Shown here one piece after another: positions 25,871-34,539 of a stretch of DNA of 64,000 nucleotides. Under the pieces are notes generated by a model. It ran no database searches and was not told the origin of the DNA. It worked only from the letters and a program-made list of their open reading frames with translations. Position numbers and translations under genes: made by a program. Each line of letters opens with the position of its first letter. The first letter of the stretch is position 1. This DNA comes from Dyadobacter koreensis. Lineage in GTDB: Bacteria > Bacteroidota > Bacteroidia > Cytophagales > Spirosomataceae. The stretch is taken from NCBI RefSeq assembly GCF_900108855.1, contig NZ_FNXY01000001.1:744001-808000 (forward strand), given 5' to 3'.

Positions 25871-26554
25871 ATGAATACGATACTTAATCTTGAAGAAGTA
25901 AGTAAAATATATAAAAGCGGTGATCGTTCCCTGACGGTTCTGGACAAAATAAGTTTTTCCATTGAAGCTGGCTCGACAATGTCCATTGTCGGGCCATCGG
26001 GAAGCGGCAAAACAACACTTTTGGGTTTATGTGCCGGGCTTGATCGGTCTACTTCAGGAAAAGTTGAATTGCATGAAACCCGTCTGGACGGTCTGAGTGA
26101 AGATCAGCTTGCTGCAGTGCGAAATCAATATGTCGGATTTATTTTCCAGAATTTTCAGCTTCTTCCTACATTGACTGCTCTTGAAAACGTAATGGTACCG
26201 CTGGAACTACGCGGAGAAAAAAACATTCGTCCGCGGGCTTTGGATCTGTTGGATAAAGTTGGTCTCGCTGAACGCAGCCACCACTATCCTACCCAACTGA
26301 GCGGCGGCGAGCAGCAGCGTGTTTCACTGGCACGGGCATTTTCAAATAGGCCCCAAATACTTTTTGCCGACGAGCCAACCGGTAATCTGGATGCTGAAAC
26401 CAGCGAAAAAGTAGTCAAATTGCTATTCGATTTAAATCGCGAAGCAGGAACAACTTTGGTTGTCGTTACCCACGATTTGGATCTTGCAGCAAAAACGCAA
26501 CGGATTATCAAAATTAAAGGAGGAAAAATTATCTCCGACACCCAGACACAATGA
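25871..26554 (+). CDS. ybbA: ABC transporter ATP-binding protein (YbbA/LolD-like)
   Basis: 227 residues. Walker A is GPSGSGKTT, the Q-loop is FQNFQLL, the signature is LSGGEQQRVSLARA, Walker B is ILFADEPTGNLD and the H-loop is VVVTHD. The AG-LDRSTSG and PTGNLD features place it in the MacB/LolD group of ATPases that drive mechanotransmission rather than ordinary transport. Its stop overlaps the permease start by 4 bp (ATGA), so the two are translationally coupled and very likely form one complex. Confidence 0.94.
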   Translation: MNTILNLEEVSKIYKSGDRSLTVLDKISFSIEAGSTMSIVGPSGSGKTTLLGLCAGLDRSTSGKVELHETRLDGLSEDQLAAVRNQYVGFIFQNFQLLPTLTALENVMVPLELRGEKNIRPRALDLLDKVGLAERSHHYPTQLSGGEQQRVSLARAFSNRPQILFADEPTGNLDAETSEKVVKLLFDLNREAGTTLVVVTHDLDLAAKTQRIIKIKGGKIISDTQTQ

Positions 26555-29118
26555 TTTCTTCCGACAATACTTTTGATAAACGAAACGGCCTGAATTTACC
26601 CTGGCTTTTGCAAATGGCCTGGCGAGACAGCCGAAAAAACCGTTCAAGACTTCTTCTTTTTGTGTCTTCCATTGTCCTTGGAATTGCCGCTCTCGTAGCT
26701 ATTTATTCCTTAGGTGACAATCTCAGACAAAATATTGATAACCAGGCAGCTGAACTTCTTGGCGCCGATCTCCAGGTTTCAGCAAACCGCCCGGTGACCG
26801 GGAATGTAAAAAAAATGATTGACTCTCTGGGAACAGAGCGTTCCGAAGAGCGCAGTTTTGCGTCGATGATTTTATTTCCTAAAAGCAACGGTAACCGTCT
26901 TGCACAAGTCAAAGCGTTGGAAGGAAATTTTCCCTTTTACGGAGAACTGGAAACAATGCCAGCAGATGCGGGAAAAACTTTCAGGCTCGGCAAACAGGCA
27001 ATTGTCGATCAGACTTTGATGCTGCAATACAATGCTAAAGTAGGTGATTCAATAAAAGTTGGTGAAGAAACTTTTAGCGTTGCCGGCATTTTGATGAAAG
27101 CTCCTGGCCAGACGGGACTTACAAGTTCAGTCGCACCATCTGTATATATTCCGATGAAGTATCTTGACCAAACCGGTTTGATGCAAAAAGGGAGCCGTGT
27201 GGCATACAGACATTATATCAAATTCAAATCGGGTACGGATGTTGAAAAACTTATAAAAAATATAGAGCCCAGACTGGAAGCTGCTGATCTGGATCACAAA
27301 ACGGTGCAAAGCCAAAAAGAAGATACCGGCAGATCTTTTAAGGATTTGACCCAGTTTCTTGCCCTGGTTGGTTTTATAGCACTTCTATTAGGCTGCATCG
27401 GTGTGGCCAGCGCTGTACATATCTATATCCGTGAAAAACTTAATTCTATTGCGATTCTTCGCTGTCTGGGTGTAAAAGGCTATCAGGCATTTCTAATTTA
27501 TCTGATTCAAATCGCAGGAATCGGACTTTTCGGATCAATTCTTGGAGCGGCTCTTGGAAGTATTATTCAGCAGTTTCTGCCCATTGTGATAAAAGATTTT
27601 CTACCATTTGAACTTACAACTGGAATTTCCTGGTCCGCTATTGGACAGGGAATTGGCATTGGACTTATCATTTCAATTCTATTTGCAATGCCGCCGTTGG
27701 TCGGTATCCGCAAAATTTCGCCTTTGAATGTTCTTCGAAATACAAGTGAGTCGGGCCCGATGGAAAAAGATCCTGTAACATGGATCGTCTATGTTCTTAT
27801 AGTCCTTTTCATCTTTAGTTTTTCGTATCTCCAAACCCGAAACTGGATTCAGGCTTTATCTTTTACAGGCGGGATCATGGGCTCTTTTATTGTCCTGACA
27901 GCCATGGCAACGAGCCTGATGTGGCTTGTTCGCAGATTTTTCCCATCGTCGTGGAGTTACTTATGGAGACAGGGGCTGGCAAATTTATTCCGGCCTAATA
28001 ATCAGACCGTGATCCTGATTGTCTCGATTGGTCTTGGAACTTTGTTTATCTGCACCTTATTTTTTACGCAAACGATTCTCTTAAACCGCGTTAAACTCTC
28101 TTCAAGCGGAAACAAACCCAATATAGTTCTTTTTGATATTCAGTCTCACCAAAAAGATGCTGTTGTTTCCCTGGCGAAACAGCAGGGATTACCAGTTAAT
28201 GAAACGGTTCCGATCGTGAATATGCGACTGGAATCGGTCAATGGCAAGAACGGAGCCACGGCTAAAAGCGATACCTCCAAAGAACAGTCCCGGCGCATTT
28301 TTGGACGTGAATACCGTGTGACATTCCGCGATTCCTTAACAGCTTCGGAAAAACTGGTACAAGGTAAATGGACAGGTTCTCATACCGATCCGTCCAGACT
28401 TATTCCTGTTTCAGTTGAGGAAGGTTTTGCCATAAGAAATCATATGAAATTAGGCGATACACTTCTTTTCAATGTGCAAGGTGCGATGATGGAAACTGTT
28501 ATCGGAAGTATGCGGGAAGTAAATTGGGCCGAAGTTCAAACAAACTTTCTTGTTGTTTTCCCTAAGGGTGTGTTGGAAGAGGCGCCTCAATTCCATGTTG
28601 TACTGACCCATGTTTCATCTCCGGAAATGTCTGCAAGATTCCAAACCGCTTTGGTTCAGAAGTTTCCTAATGTCTCTATTATCGATCTGGCCTTGGTGCT
28701 CAAAGTAATCGATGAGTTATTTAATAAGATAGGATTTGTCATCCGGTTTATGGCCGGATTCAGTATTCTTACGGGACTTGTTGTTTTAATATCGTCCGTA
28801 TTGATAAGTAAGTATCAACGGCTGCAGGAAAGTGTTTTGTTAAGAACGCTCGGAGCGAGCAGAAAACAGATTTTTGCCATCACCGCGCTGGAGTATTTTT
28901 TTCTGGGAGCGATGGCAGCCGCTACCGGAATAATTCTCGCTTTGATTAGTAGTTTTGCGCTGGCCAAGTTTACATTTGAGACCGAATTCAAACCAGAAGC
29001 ACTGCCGGTTCTGATATTATTTTTTATTGTTTCCGGATTGACGGTTTTTATAGGATTAATCAATAGCCGGGGAATATTATCTAAATCGCCACTAGAAGTT
29101 TTACGGCAGGAAGCCTGA
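26551..29118 (+). CDS. ybbP: FtsX-like ABC permease (YbbP type)
   Basis: An 855-residue inner-membrane protein. The N-terminal helix (about 28-48) is followed by a MacB-type periplasmic domain. A first FtsX-like block of three helices lies at about 268-395, two further helices at about 408-455, a second N-terminal-type helix at about 478-500, another periplasmic domain follows, and a C-terminal FtsX block occupies about 725-850. This ten-helix layout is that of YbbP/LolCE relatives. It pairs with the upstream ATPase and the divergent tesA. The family's substrate is not firmly established; export of lipids or hydrophobic esters hydrolysed by TesA is a plausible inference. Confidence 0.9.
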   Translation: MISSDNTFDKRNGLNLPWLLQMAWRDSRKNRSRLLLFVSSIVLGIAALVAIYSLGDNLRQNIDNQAAELLGADLQVSANRPVTGNVKKMIDSLGTERSEERSFASMILFPKSNGNRLAQVKALEGNFPFYGELETMPADAGKTFRLGKQAIVDQTLMLQYNAKVGDSIKVGEETFSVAGILMKAPGQTGLTSSVAPSVYIPMKYLDQTGLMQKGSRVAYRHYIKFKSGTDVEKLIKNIEPRLEAADLDHKTVQSQKEDTGRSFKDLTQFLALVGFIALLLGCIGVASAVHIYIREKLNSIAILRCLGVKGYQAFLIYLIQIAGIGLFGSILGAALGSIIQQFLPIVIKDFLPFELTTGISWSAIGQGIGIGLIISILFAMPPLVGIRKISPLNVLRNTSESGPMEKDPVTWIVYVLIVLFIFSFSYLQTRNWIQALSFTGGIMGSFIVLTAMATSLMWLVRRFFPSSWSYLWRQGLANLFRPNNQTVILIVSIGLGTLFICTLFFTQTILLNRVKLSSSGNKPNIVLFDIQSHQKDAVVSLAKQQGLPVNETVPIVNMRLESVNGKNGATAKSDTSKEQSRRIFGREYRVTFRDSLTASEKLVQGKWTGSHTDPSRLIPVSVEEGFAIRNHMKLGDTLLFNVQGAMMETVIGSMREVNWAEVQTNFLVVFPKGVLEEAPQFHVVLTHVSSPEMSARFQTALVQKFPNVSIIDLALVLKVIDELFNKIGFVIRFMAGFSILTGLVVLISSVLISKYQRLQESVLLRTLGASRKQIFAITALEYFFLGAMAAATGIILALISSFALAKFTFETEFKPEALPVLILFFIVSGLTVFIGLINSRGILSKSPLEVLRQEA

Positions 29119-29151
29119 GTCTTATCAAAAAAAATCGATTAACAAGCGATC

Positions 29152-29718
29152 TTAATTTCCTTGGTGGATACGCAACAGTGTGTCCAGGCTAATGCCTAAA
29201 TAAGAAGCAATATGCTCCAAAGGAACCCTCTCAATAACTTGGGGCTGAATTTTAATCATGTAGTCATAGCGCTTCTGCGCTGTGTCAAACTGGAATAGTT
29301 TCGCCTGTTCCTCTTGTCTTGCTAAGACACCTTCCATAAGTTTTCGGCCCATGGCATCAATTTCAGAGGACCGGCTGAAAAGTTCATATAGCCGGTCTTT
29401 ATCAAAAATAATAGCTTCCAGATCCTCTTCGGCCAGAATTGCATATTCTGATCCTTTTCCCTGTTTCAAACTTCGAATATTGGTTGCCAGTTCATTTTCA
29501 AAATAAAAATTGGTATTAAGCTCCTGCCCTTCATGATGATAAACAGCTCTGCAATATCCACTTTCAATAAAAAAAATAGATTGGCAAAGTTCACCTGTTT
29601 TCAAAAGGGACTCCCCTTTCTGATACCTTCGGACAGTCAGAACCTTTTTCAACGATTCCCAATTTTTATCAGAGATCTCCGGGTGGTGCAACCTGATATA
29701 AGCGTAAAGATTTTCCAA
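29152..29718 (-). CDS. Crp/Fnr-family transcriptional regulator
   Basis: 188 residues. The cyclic-nucleotide-binding-type beta-barrel (about 25-115; ESLLKTGELCQSIFFIESGYCRAVY) is followed by a dimerisation helix and a short C-terminal helix-turn-helix (VPLEHIASYLGISLDTLLRI). The residues that would contact cAMP phosphate are not clearly conserved, as is usual for the many Bacteroidota members of this type, so the ligand is unknown. It is convergent with ybbP and upstream of, and divergent from, the alpha/beta-hydrolase gene, which it might regulate. Confidence 0.9.
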   Translation of the reverse strand: MENLYAYIRLHHPEISDKNWESLKKVLTVRRYQKGESLLKTGELCQSIFFIESGYCRAVYHHEGQELNTNFYFENELATNIRSLKQGKGSEYAILAEEDLEAIIFDKDRLYELFSRSSEIDAMGRKLMEGVLARQEEQAKLFQFDTAQKRYDYMIKIQPQVIERVPLEHIASYLGISLDTLLRIHQGN

Positions 29719-30108
29719 GTTTCGAGGATTTAAGTAAAAATCTAACTTATATTTTTATAAAACACATTTACTAGGCTAAAAAAAGTGTGGCCGCACACAC
29801 AATGATCCAAAACTCCAATTATTTATAGAATTTATTAAGTTTTATCCTTTATTCAAAATATTGTCAAACAACTTATCGGAAGCAGAATTATTTTTATAAA
29901 ATACCAGACATATCTCTGCCGAATTACAAAATAGAAGTGACAAAAAGTTTGCCAGTAACGGTCGGATATTGCAGTTTGTAGCCTCAGATCGGGGATGTCC
30001 ATGATGTATAATTGGATTTGGAATGATTATTTTAAACCGAGCCGAATCTGACTCTAACAATGTTCGAGCAGAAACATTTCATCAAACAAATCTTTAAAAT
30101 TAACTGTC
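29719..30108. other. 390-bp divergent intergenic region
   Basis: The control region between the Crp/Fnr gene and the alpha/beta hydrolase. I see a short GTGTG/CACAC hairpin at 29785-29798 and otherwise AT-rich sequence with no convincing promoter box. A 72-codon minus-strand frame (29842-30060) lacks family features and is not annotated. Confidence 0.4.
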
Positions 30109-31014
30109 ATGACTTTCATAGAATCACTATCAAATACGGGTGAAAAGCCGGTAAAACTTTTTGTTCAGGACGTGGGGCAAGGAAAACCAGTAGTATTTAT
30201 TTCCGGATGGCCGCTAAGCAGCGAGATGTGGGAGTATCAGTTCAACGTGCTACCAAAACATTTCATCCGATGTATCGGCTATGACCGCCGCGGTTTTGGA
30301 AAATCCGATAAACCATGGGACGGTTATGATTATGATACGCTGGCTTCCGACTTAAATGCAGTGCTTGAAGAGCTTGACCTTTATGAAGTAACACTTGTCG
30401 GTTTTTCAATGGGCGGCGGCGAAGTGGTTCGTTATCTGGCAAAATATGGAGACAAAAGAATTGCAAGGGTGGCATTGATCAGTTCTGTCGTACCGTTTAT
30501 GCTGCAAACTGACAATAATCCAGACGGACTACCAAAGGAAATGTTTGACGAATTTGTAGCAAATACTGAAGAGGACAGACCGAAATTTCTGGCAGAATTC
30601 GCTAAATCCTTCTATGGTAATTCTTTTTTGAATTCTAATGTGAGCGATGAAATTCTCATATGGCACAATGCCCTGGCATTGCAGGCGTCGGGAAGGGCGA
30701 CAAGTCGTTGCATCCGTTCGTTCAGTGAAACAGATTTCAGATCAGATCTTGTTAAAGTAAAGGTTCCGGTTCTGATCATTCACGGGGATGCAGACAAGAC
30801 AGTTCCCATTGAAGTAAGTGGACAGAAAACATCCGAGCTTTTGCCATCTGCTGAATATATCATTTACGAGGGCGCCCCTCATGGACTGTTCGTTACAGAA
30901 AAGGAGCGATTAAATAATGATCTGATTAGATTTATAGGAGGAATTGTTCATGAAGATTCTGACCTTCCGGAAGGATCCGGTGAGCCGTATTCGCCAAATG
31001 TAGGGACAATATAA
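30109..31014 (+). CDS. alpha/beta hydrolase (non-haem chloroperoxidase/arylesterase-like)
   Basis: 301 residues, cytosolic. The catalytic triad can be seen: nucleophile Ser in LVGFSMGGGEV, Asp in IIHGDADKTVPIE and His in EGAPHGLFVTEKE. The FISGWPLSSEMWEYQ oxyanion region and YDRRGFGKSDKPWDGYDYDT match the cofactor-free haloperoxidase/arylesterase branch. A short acidic extension (HEDSDLPEGSGEPYS) at the C-terminus is not typical of the family. It probably hydrolyses an ester or lactone; the substrate is unknown. It is followed by a terminator, so it is monocistronic. Confidence 0.9.
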   Translation: MTFIESLSNTGEKPVKLFVQDVGQGKPVVFISGWPLSSEMWEYQFNVLPKHFIRCIGYDRRGFGKSDKPWDGYDYDTLASDLNAVLEELDLYEVTLVGFSMGGGEVVRYLAKYGDKRIARVALISSVVPFMLQTDNNPDGLPKEMFDEFVANTEEDRPKFLAEFAKSFYGNSFLNSNVSDEILIWHNALALQASGRATSRCIRSFSETDFRSDLVKVKVPVLIIHGDADKTVPIEVSGQKTSELLPSAEYIIYEGAPHGLFVTEKERLNNDLIRFIGGIVHEDSDLPEGSGEPYSPNVGTI

Positions 31015-31035
31015 CGATACTGCCATAAGGCTAAA

Positions 31036-31078
31036 CTGCTCCCTGTTATCAGGCAAGTCTGATCCGGGGAGTTTTTTT
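31036..31078 (+). terminator. Rho-independent terminator of the alpha/beta-hydrolase gene
   Basis: CTCCC (31039-31043) pairs with GGGAG (31067-31071), with an inner ATCAG/CTGAT stem, then seven Ts. Because it ends at 31078, the downstream SDR gene is more likely to start at 31122 than at the frame's first ATG, 31083. Confidence 0.85.
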
Positions 31079-31121
31079 ATCAATGCGCCGCAAAATTCAG
31101 TGCTTATTAAAACAGAAAAAT

Positions 31122-31889
31122 ATGTTTTCAGAAAAACTTAATCTAACCGGAAAGACAGCCCTGATTACGGGTTCAAGCCAGGGAATTGGTGAAGGCATTG
31201 CACATACCTTCGCAGAATTCGGCGCAAATATAGTATTGCACTATCTCGGGGGAAAAGAAGGGGCAGAAAAGGTACGTTCCGAGATAAAAGAGCAATATAA
31301 GGTTGACGCGCATTTGATTCAGGCAGATTTTACCGAAGAAGATGGTGTAGATAAATTCTACGAAAGCGTCCTGAATAAAGTAGGGCAAATTGATATACTC
31401 GTCATTAACGCCTCCGTTCAAATGGCGAAGGACTGGAACGATTTTACACCGTCTGATTTCGATGAACATATACAGGCAAACTTCAAATCAACATTTTTTC
31501 TCATGCAACGCTTCGCGCCTGCGATGGTCGAACGACATTGGGGACGCATTGTAACGATCGGAAGTGTACAGCAAATTAAACCGCATCCTGCCATGATTGC
31601 TTACGCTGCTACAAAATCTGCTGTTCTAAATCTTGTACAAAACATTGCCATGCAGCTGGCAGACAAGGGAGTAACAGTAAACAACCTGGCTCCAGGGGTT
31701 ATCAACACTCCGCGAATTGAGGAGGAAGTCCCTGAGGCTGATGAAAGAATTCTACAACGTATGCATACGCCGTCCGGTAAAATTGGGGAGCCCGAAGACT
31801 GCGCAGGAATGGCTCTTTTTCTATGTTCTGAGGCGGGAAAATTTATAACCGGCCAAAATATATTCGTAGACGGAGGAATGAGCCTTTAA
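31122..31889 (+). CDS. SDR-family oxidoreductase
   Basis: A 255-residue classical short-chain dehydrogenase/reductase. The Rossmann motif is TGSSQGIGEGIA, the NNAG equivalent reads VINASVQ, the catalytic Ser is in TIGSVQQ, the catalytic Tyr/Lys pair is YAATKSA, and the C-terminal loop is FITGQNIFVDGGMSL. It uses NAD(P)H on an unknown carbonyl or alcohol. The residues around the cofactor-binding acidic position (HYLGGKEGAE) favour NADPH weakly. Start ATG 31122 gives the standard SDR N-terminus; the 13 extra codons from 31083 would begin within 5 bp of a terminator. Confidence 0.92.
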   Translation: MFSEKLNLTGKTALITGSSQGIGEGIAHTFAEFGANIVLHYLGGKEGAEKVRSEIKEQYKVDAHLIQADFTEEDGVDKFYESVLNKVGQIDILVINASVQMAKDWNDFTPSDFDEHIQANFKSTFFLMQRFAPAMVERHWGRIVTIGSVQQIKPHPAMIAYAATKSAVLNLVQNIAMQLADKGVTVNNLAPGVINTPRIEEEVPEADERILQRMHTPSGKIGEPEDCAGMALFLCSEAGKFITGQNIFVDGGMSL

Positions 31890-31985
31890 TATAAAAATTC
31901 TTTCAGCACTATTTTTATCCGGAGTTCTGGCCTGGTTATGACAAATCCGGATGGGATTGATTACTTCATTTAACAAATTACTAAA

Positions 31986-32162
31986 ATGGCAAAATATTCA
32001 GAGAAAGCCAGTAAAAAGGTAGAACAAGCAATCCATACAGAGAAAGAAGGAAAACTTCGAACTGGTACAGGAAAAAAGGTTACATCCAGGAAACAGGCTA
32101 TAGCCATCGGGCTCTCAGAAGCCAGAAAAGAAGGAGCAAAAGTACCTCAGAAAAAGGACTAG
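31986..32162 (+). CDS. DUF6496 domain-containing small basic protein
   Basis: A 58-residue, Lys-rich protein, MAKYSEKASKKVEQAIH at the start and TSRKQAIAIGLSEARKEGAK near the end, which matches the DUF6496 family. It is too short for usual gene-size cut-offs. Function unknown: the basic KEGKLRTGTGKKVTSRKQA-like centre suggests binding of nucleic acid (inference). It lies 96 bp after the SDR gene on the same strand. Confidence 0.85.
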   Translation: MAKYSEKASKKVEQAIHTEKEGKLRTGTGKKVTSRKQAIAIGLSEARKEGAKVPQKKD

Positions 32163-32218
32163 TATTTGAAAATTATTTAAACAGTGGAGAGTAACCAGGA
32201 AAAAACGCGTGCTCACCA

Positions 32219-34501
32219 CTATTTTATCACAACGTCTGCACGTCTGTTTTCGGGAAACACAATAAGTTTACTGATCTCTCCGTCCTTTATTTCCGCTTGT
32301 ATCGTCGTCTGATAAGGTGCATGAAGTTTAAATTTCCCATTCCAGTGCTTTGGCCATGCCGGTAGCAAATATATTTTTTTATCATCCACCTGCATAATCA
32401 TTTCCTGTAAACCAATCATGGCAGAACCACCCCAGTTATGATCGGGAGTCCAATCGAAGCCCGGGCCCCAGAAAGTCGGAAAACGATGTTTGGAATCCTT
32501 GAATTTTTCTCTCGTTAAATCCACAGCTTCATCCGTCAGCCCAAGTCGGGCAGCGAAAATGCTGTACTGCCGCCAACCAATATGACTTCGAAATTTTACA
32601 GCGTGAGGATCGAACTTATAGGTATTGATGGCTACGTCAAGATCCGGCTTGCCGACACCATAAATCCCCCATGGAAAAACAGGATACAGCTGCGGCGTTT
32701 CTGAGTTTTGAACTCTGCTCCATACAACGGCGGGAGCCAATGTTTTATGCCCACCAAATTGTTGAAACGGCATCGGTGGAATTCGGCTCAGCATCGCTGC
32801 CCAGCGCTCCTTTTGTTTCTGGTCAAGGTATCCATCCGGAAGTGCGAGCAATCTTTCCAATGTAATCTTCAAAGCGGAAATAACGGTGGTAGAATTGTAG
32901 GTCATCTTAAAAGTTTCCGCAGCCGTACTTGGATACAGAATATAGTGACCGTTTTCATCAAATGCTTTGGTCCCAAATTTCAATGCAAGCTGTTGATAAT
33001 GTTCATCGTAAAAAGTTAAACAACTCTCGATAAAAGGAATATAAAGCCGGATGTCCCGCCCCTCGTAACGCTCAGTTTCCAACATCATCAAACAGAACTC
33101 AAACACGGTTTCCCATAAATATTCCAGCCATGGGTTATATTCCATGCCCGCATCATATCCAGGTGGTCTTTTTATGATGTACTCCGAAATGTTAGGAAGC
33201 CCGAAATTTTCGATCTGCTCAGTAAAGGATGCGCCGTTATGATTCCAATAAATTTTGCTTCTTAATTCGGCATTGTGCAGTGCATTCAGATAAAAATCAA
33301 ATTGAGATTTTAGCATATCAAAATCTCCGCTTTTCAGCATAGGAAAATATACCAGACGCTGGTTTTGCGCGGTCATCGCTCCGCCACCCCATAATCTGAA
33401 ATCGGGTGAGTAACTGTAATTTTTGTCTACATATTCCGGATCGAAAGTAAATAACCCTCCGTTAAACTTTGTCGGCCATTTGCCGTATGCATTGCAGCCA
33501 AGCTGATAACGGAACAACTGGTAATTCCTCGAAATCGTACTATCGCTTCCGTCAATGAATATATAACTTCTGTTCCAGAAATCTTTCCACCAATTTCGGG
33601 TTTTGACCAAGGCAGTTTTCTGTTCGGAAACTGATTTTCTCATGACATTTTGCAGGTCATTTTTCCAGTCTTCGAGCGACGGTGATTGTGCCACATGAAG
33701 CCCGATTTCTAATTGAAAAATCCTGGATTCTTTGATACTTTCCAACTTCCAGGATTTAAAATTGGTACTCGCATAATATCCTTGGTCATTTCCCGAGGGC
33801 TTCATATTTTTCCCCCGCACTAACCCACCAAATGTATTATTTTTTACCGGATCAAACATTTCATTTTTTACCGTTTCCATCCCCTCCATTTTTACCGTGT
33901 AGTCGAAAATATTCTCCTTGCCCGGATTATTACGGTGATAAAAAATAATCTGATTGTCTTGAAAACTCACATCGTCTTTTAATGTTAAGATATCAAAAGG
34001 TTGTTTATGCCGGTAAGAATTTGCCCGAAATTCGGTTCCTGTTATCAGATGATCTTCGAGACGCCAAGACTCATAAGCTGCCGTTAACTTTGTTGCAAGC
34101 CTACTTTTTATATCGACATGGACGACCGGATTGAAAACATCTACCCACAGGTTCAGCTCTGCATCACCACCTGTAATTCTGACACCGCCCTCTGAAAGCC
34201 GAAGTTCCTGACGAAAATCTTGCCCTTTAAATGGGTTGGATGAAAGTTTCAACCGCATTCTTCCCAGCTTTAACATCTGATTATTTTCATCAAATGTGCC
34301 ACTTCGGGACAAATAAAAAAGCACGTCGCCATTTTCTACCCATACATTCAGGCCAATATCTCCGCCGCCGCAAGGCATTGACTCAGAGGAGTTTTTACTT
34401 CCTGAAGTCCATACAACATTATAGGTAGCAAGCTCCTTGGGCTGGGCAGACAGATAATTTGAGAAAATTACAAAAAGACAGACAAGAAAATTTTTGGTCA
34501 T
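32219..34501 (-). CDS. secreted DUF5703-domain glycoside-hydrolase-like protein
   Basis: 760 residues from ATG 34501, which begins a good signal peptide (MTKNFLVCLFVIFSNYLSAQ). A longer frame from 34537 puts 12 residues in front of it. The mature N-terminus has the DUF5703 pattern (YNVVWTSGSKNSSESMPCGG, then GDIGLNVWVENGDVLFY). The rest resembles an (alpha/alpha)6 catalytic barrel of the GH95/alpha-L-fucosidase type, with the repeated Trp/Glu segments typical of it (WWKDFWNRSY, MEYNPWLEYLWE). It probably cleaves a glycan in the periplasm or at the cell surface; the linkage is not predictable. It is the last gene of the DUF1553-DUF1501-DUF5703 operon. Confidence 0.82.
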   Translation of the reverse strand: MTKNFLVCLFVIFSNYLSAQPKELATYNVVWTSGSKNSSESMPCGGGDIGLNVWVENGDVLFYLSRSGTFDENNQMLKLGRMRLKLSSNPFKGQDFRQELRLSEGGVRITGGDAELNLWVDVFNPVVHVDIKSRLATKLTAAYESWRLEDHLITGTEFRANSYRHKQPFDILTLKDDVSFQDNQIIFYHRNNPGKENIFDYTVKMEGMETVKNEMFDPVKNNTFGGLVRGKNMKPSGNDQGYYASTNFKSWKLESIKESRIFQLEIGLHVAQSPSLEDWKNDLQNVMRKSVSEQKTALVKTRNWWKDFWNRSYIFIDGSDSTISRNYQLFRYQLGCNAYGKWPTKFNGGLFTFDPEYVDKNYSYSPDFRLWGGGAMTAQNQRLVYFPMLKSGDFDMLKSQFDFYLNALHNAELRSKIYWNHNGASFTEQIENFGLPNISEYIIKRPPGYDAGMEYNPWLEYLWETVFEFCLMMLETERYEGRDIRLYIPFIESCLTFYDEHYQQLALKFGTKAFDENGHYILYPSTAAETFKMTYNSTTVISALKITLERLLALPDGYLDQKQKERWAAMLSRIPPMPFQQFGGHKTLAPAVVWSRVQNSETPQLYPVFPWGIYGVGKPDLDVAINTYKFDPHAVKFRSHIGWRQYSIFAARLGLTDEAVDLTREKFKDSKHRFPTFWGPGFDWTPDHNWGGSAMIGLQEMIMQVDDKKIYLLPAWPKHWNGKFKLHAPYQTTIQAEIKDGEISKLIVFPENRRADVVIK

Positions 34502-34539
34502 CAAGCATGAATTTAAACACGACGCAACATGCCCCATTG

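Noticed and set aside
29842..30060. 72-codon minus-strand reading frame in the Crp/hydrolase intergenic region
   Set aside because: No family features, no promoter or terminator, and it occupies the expected control region of the hydrolase gene.
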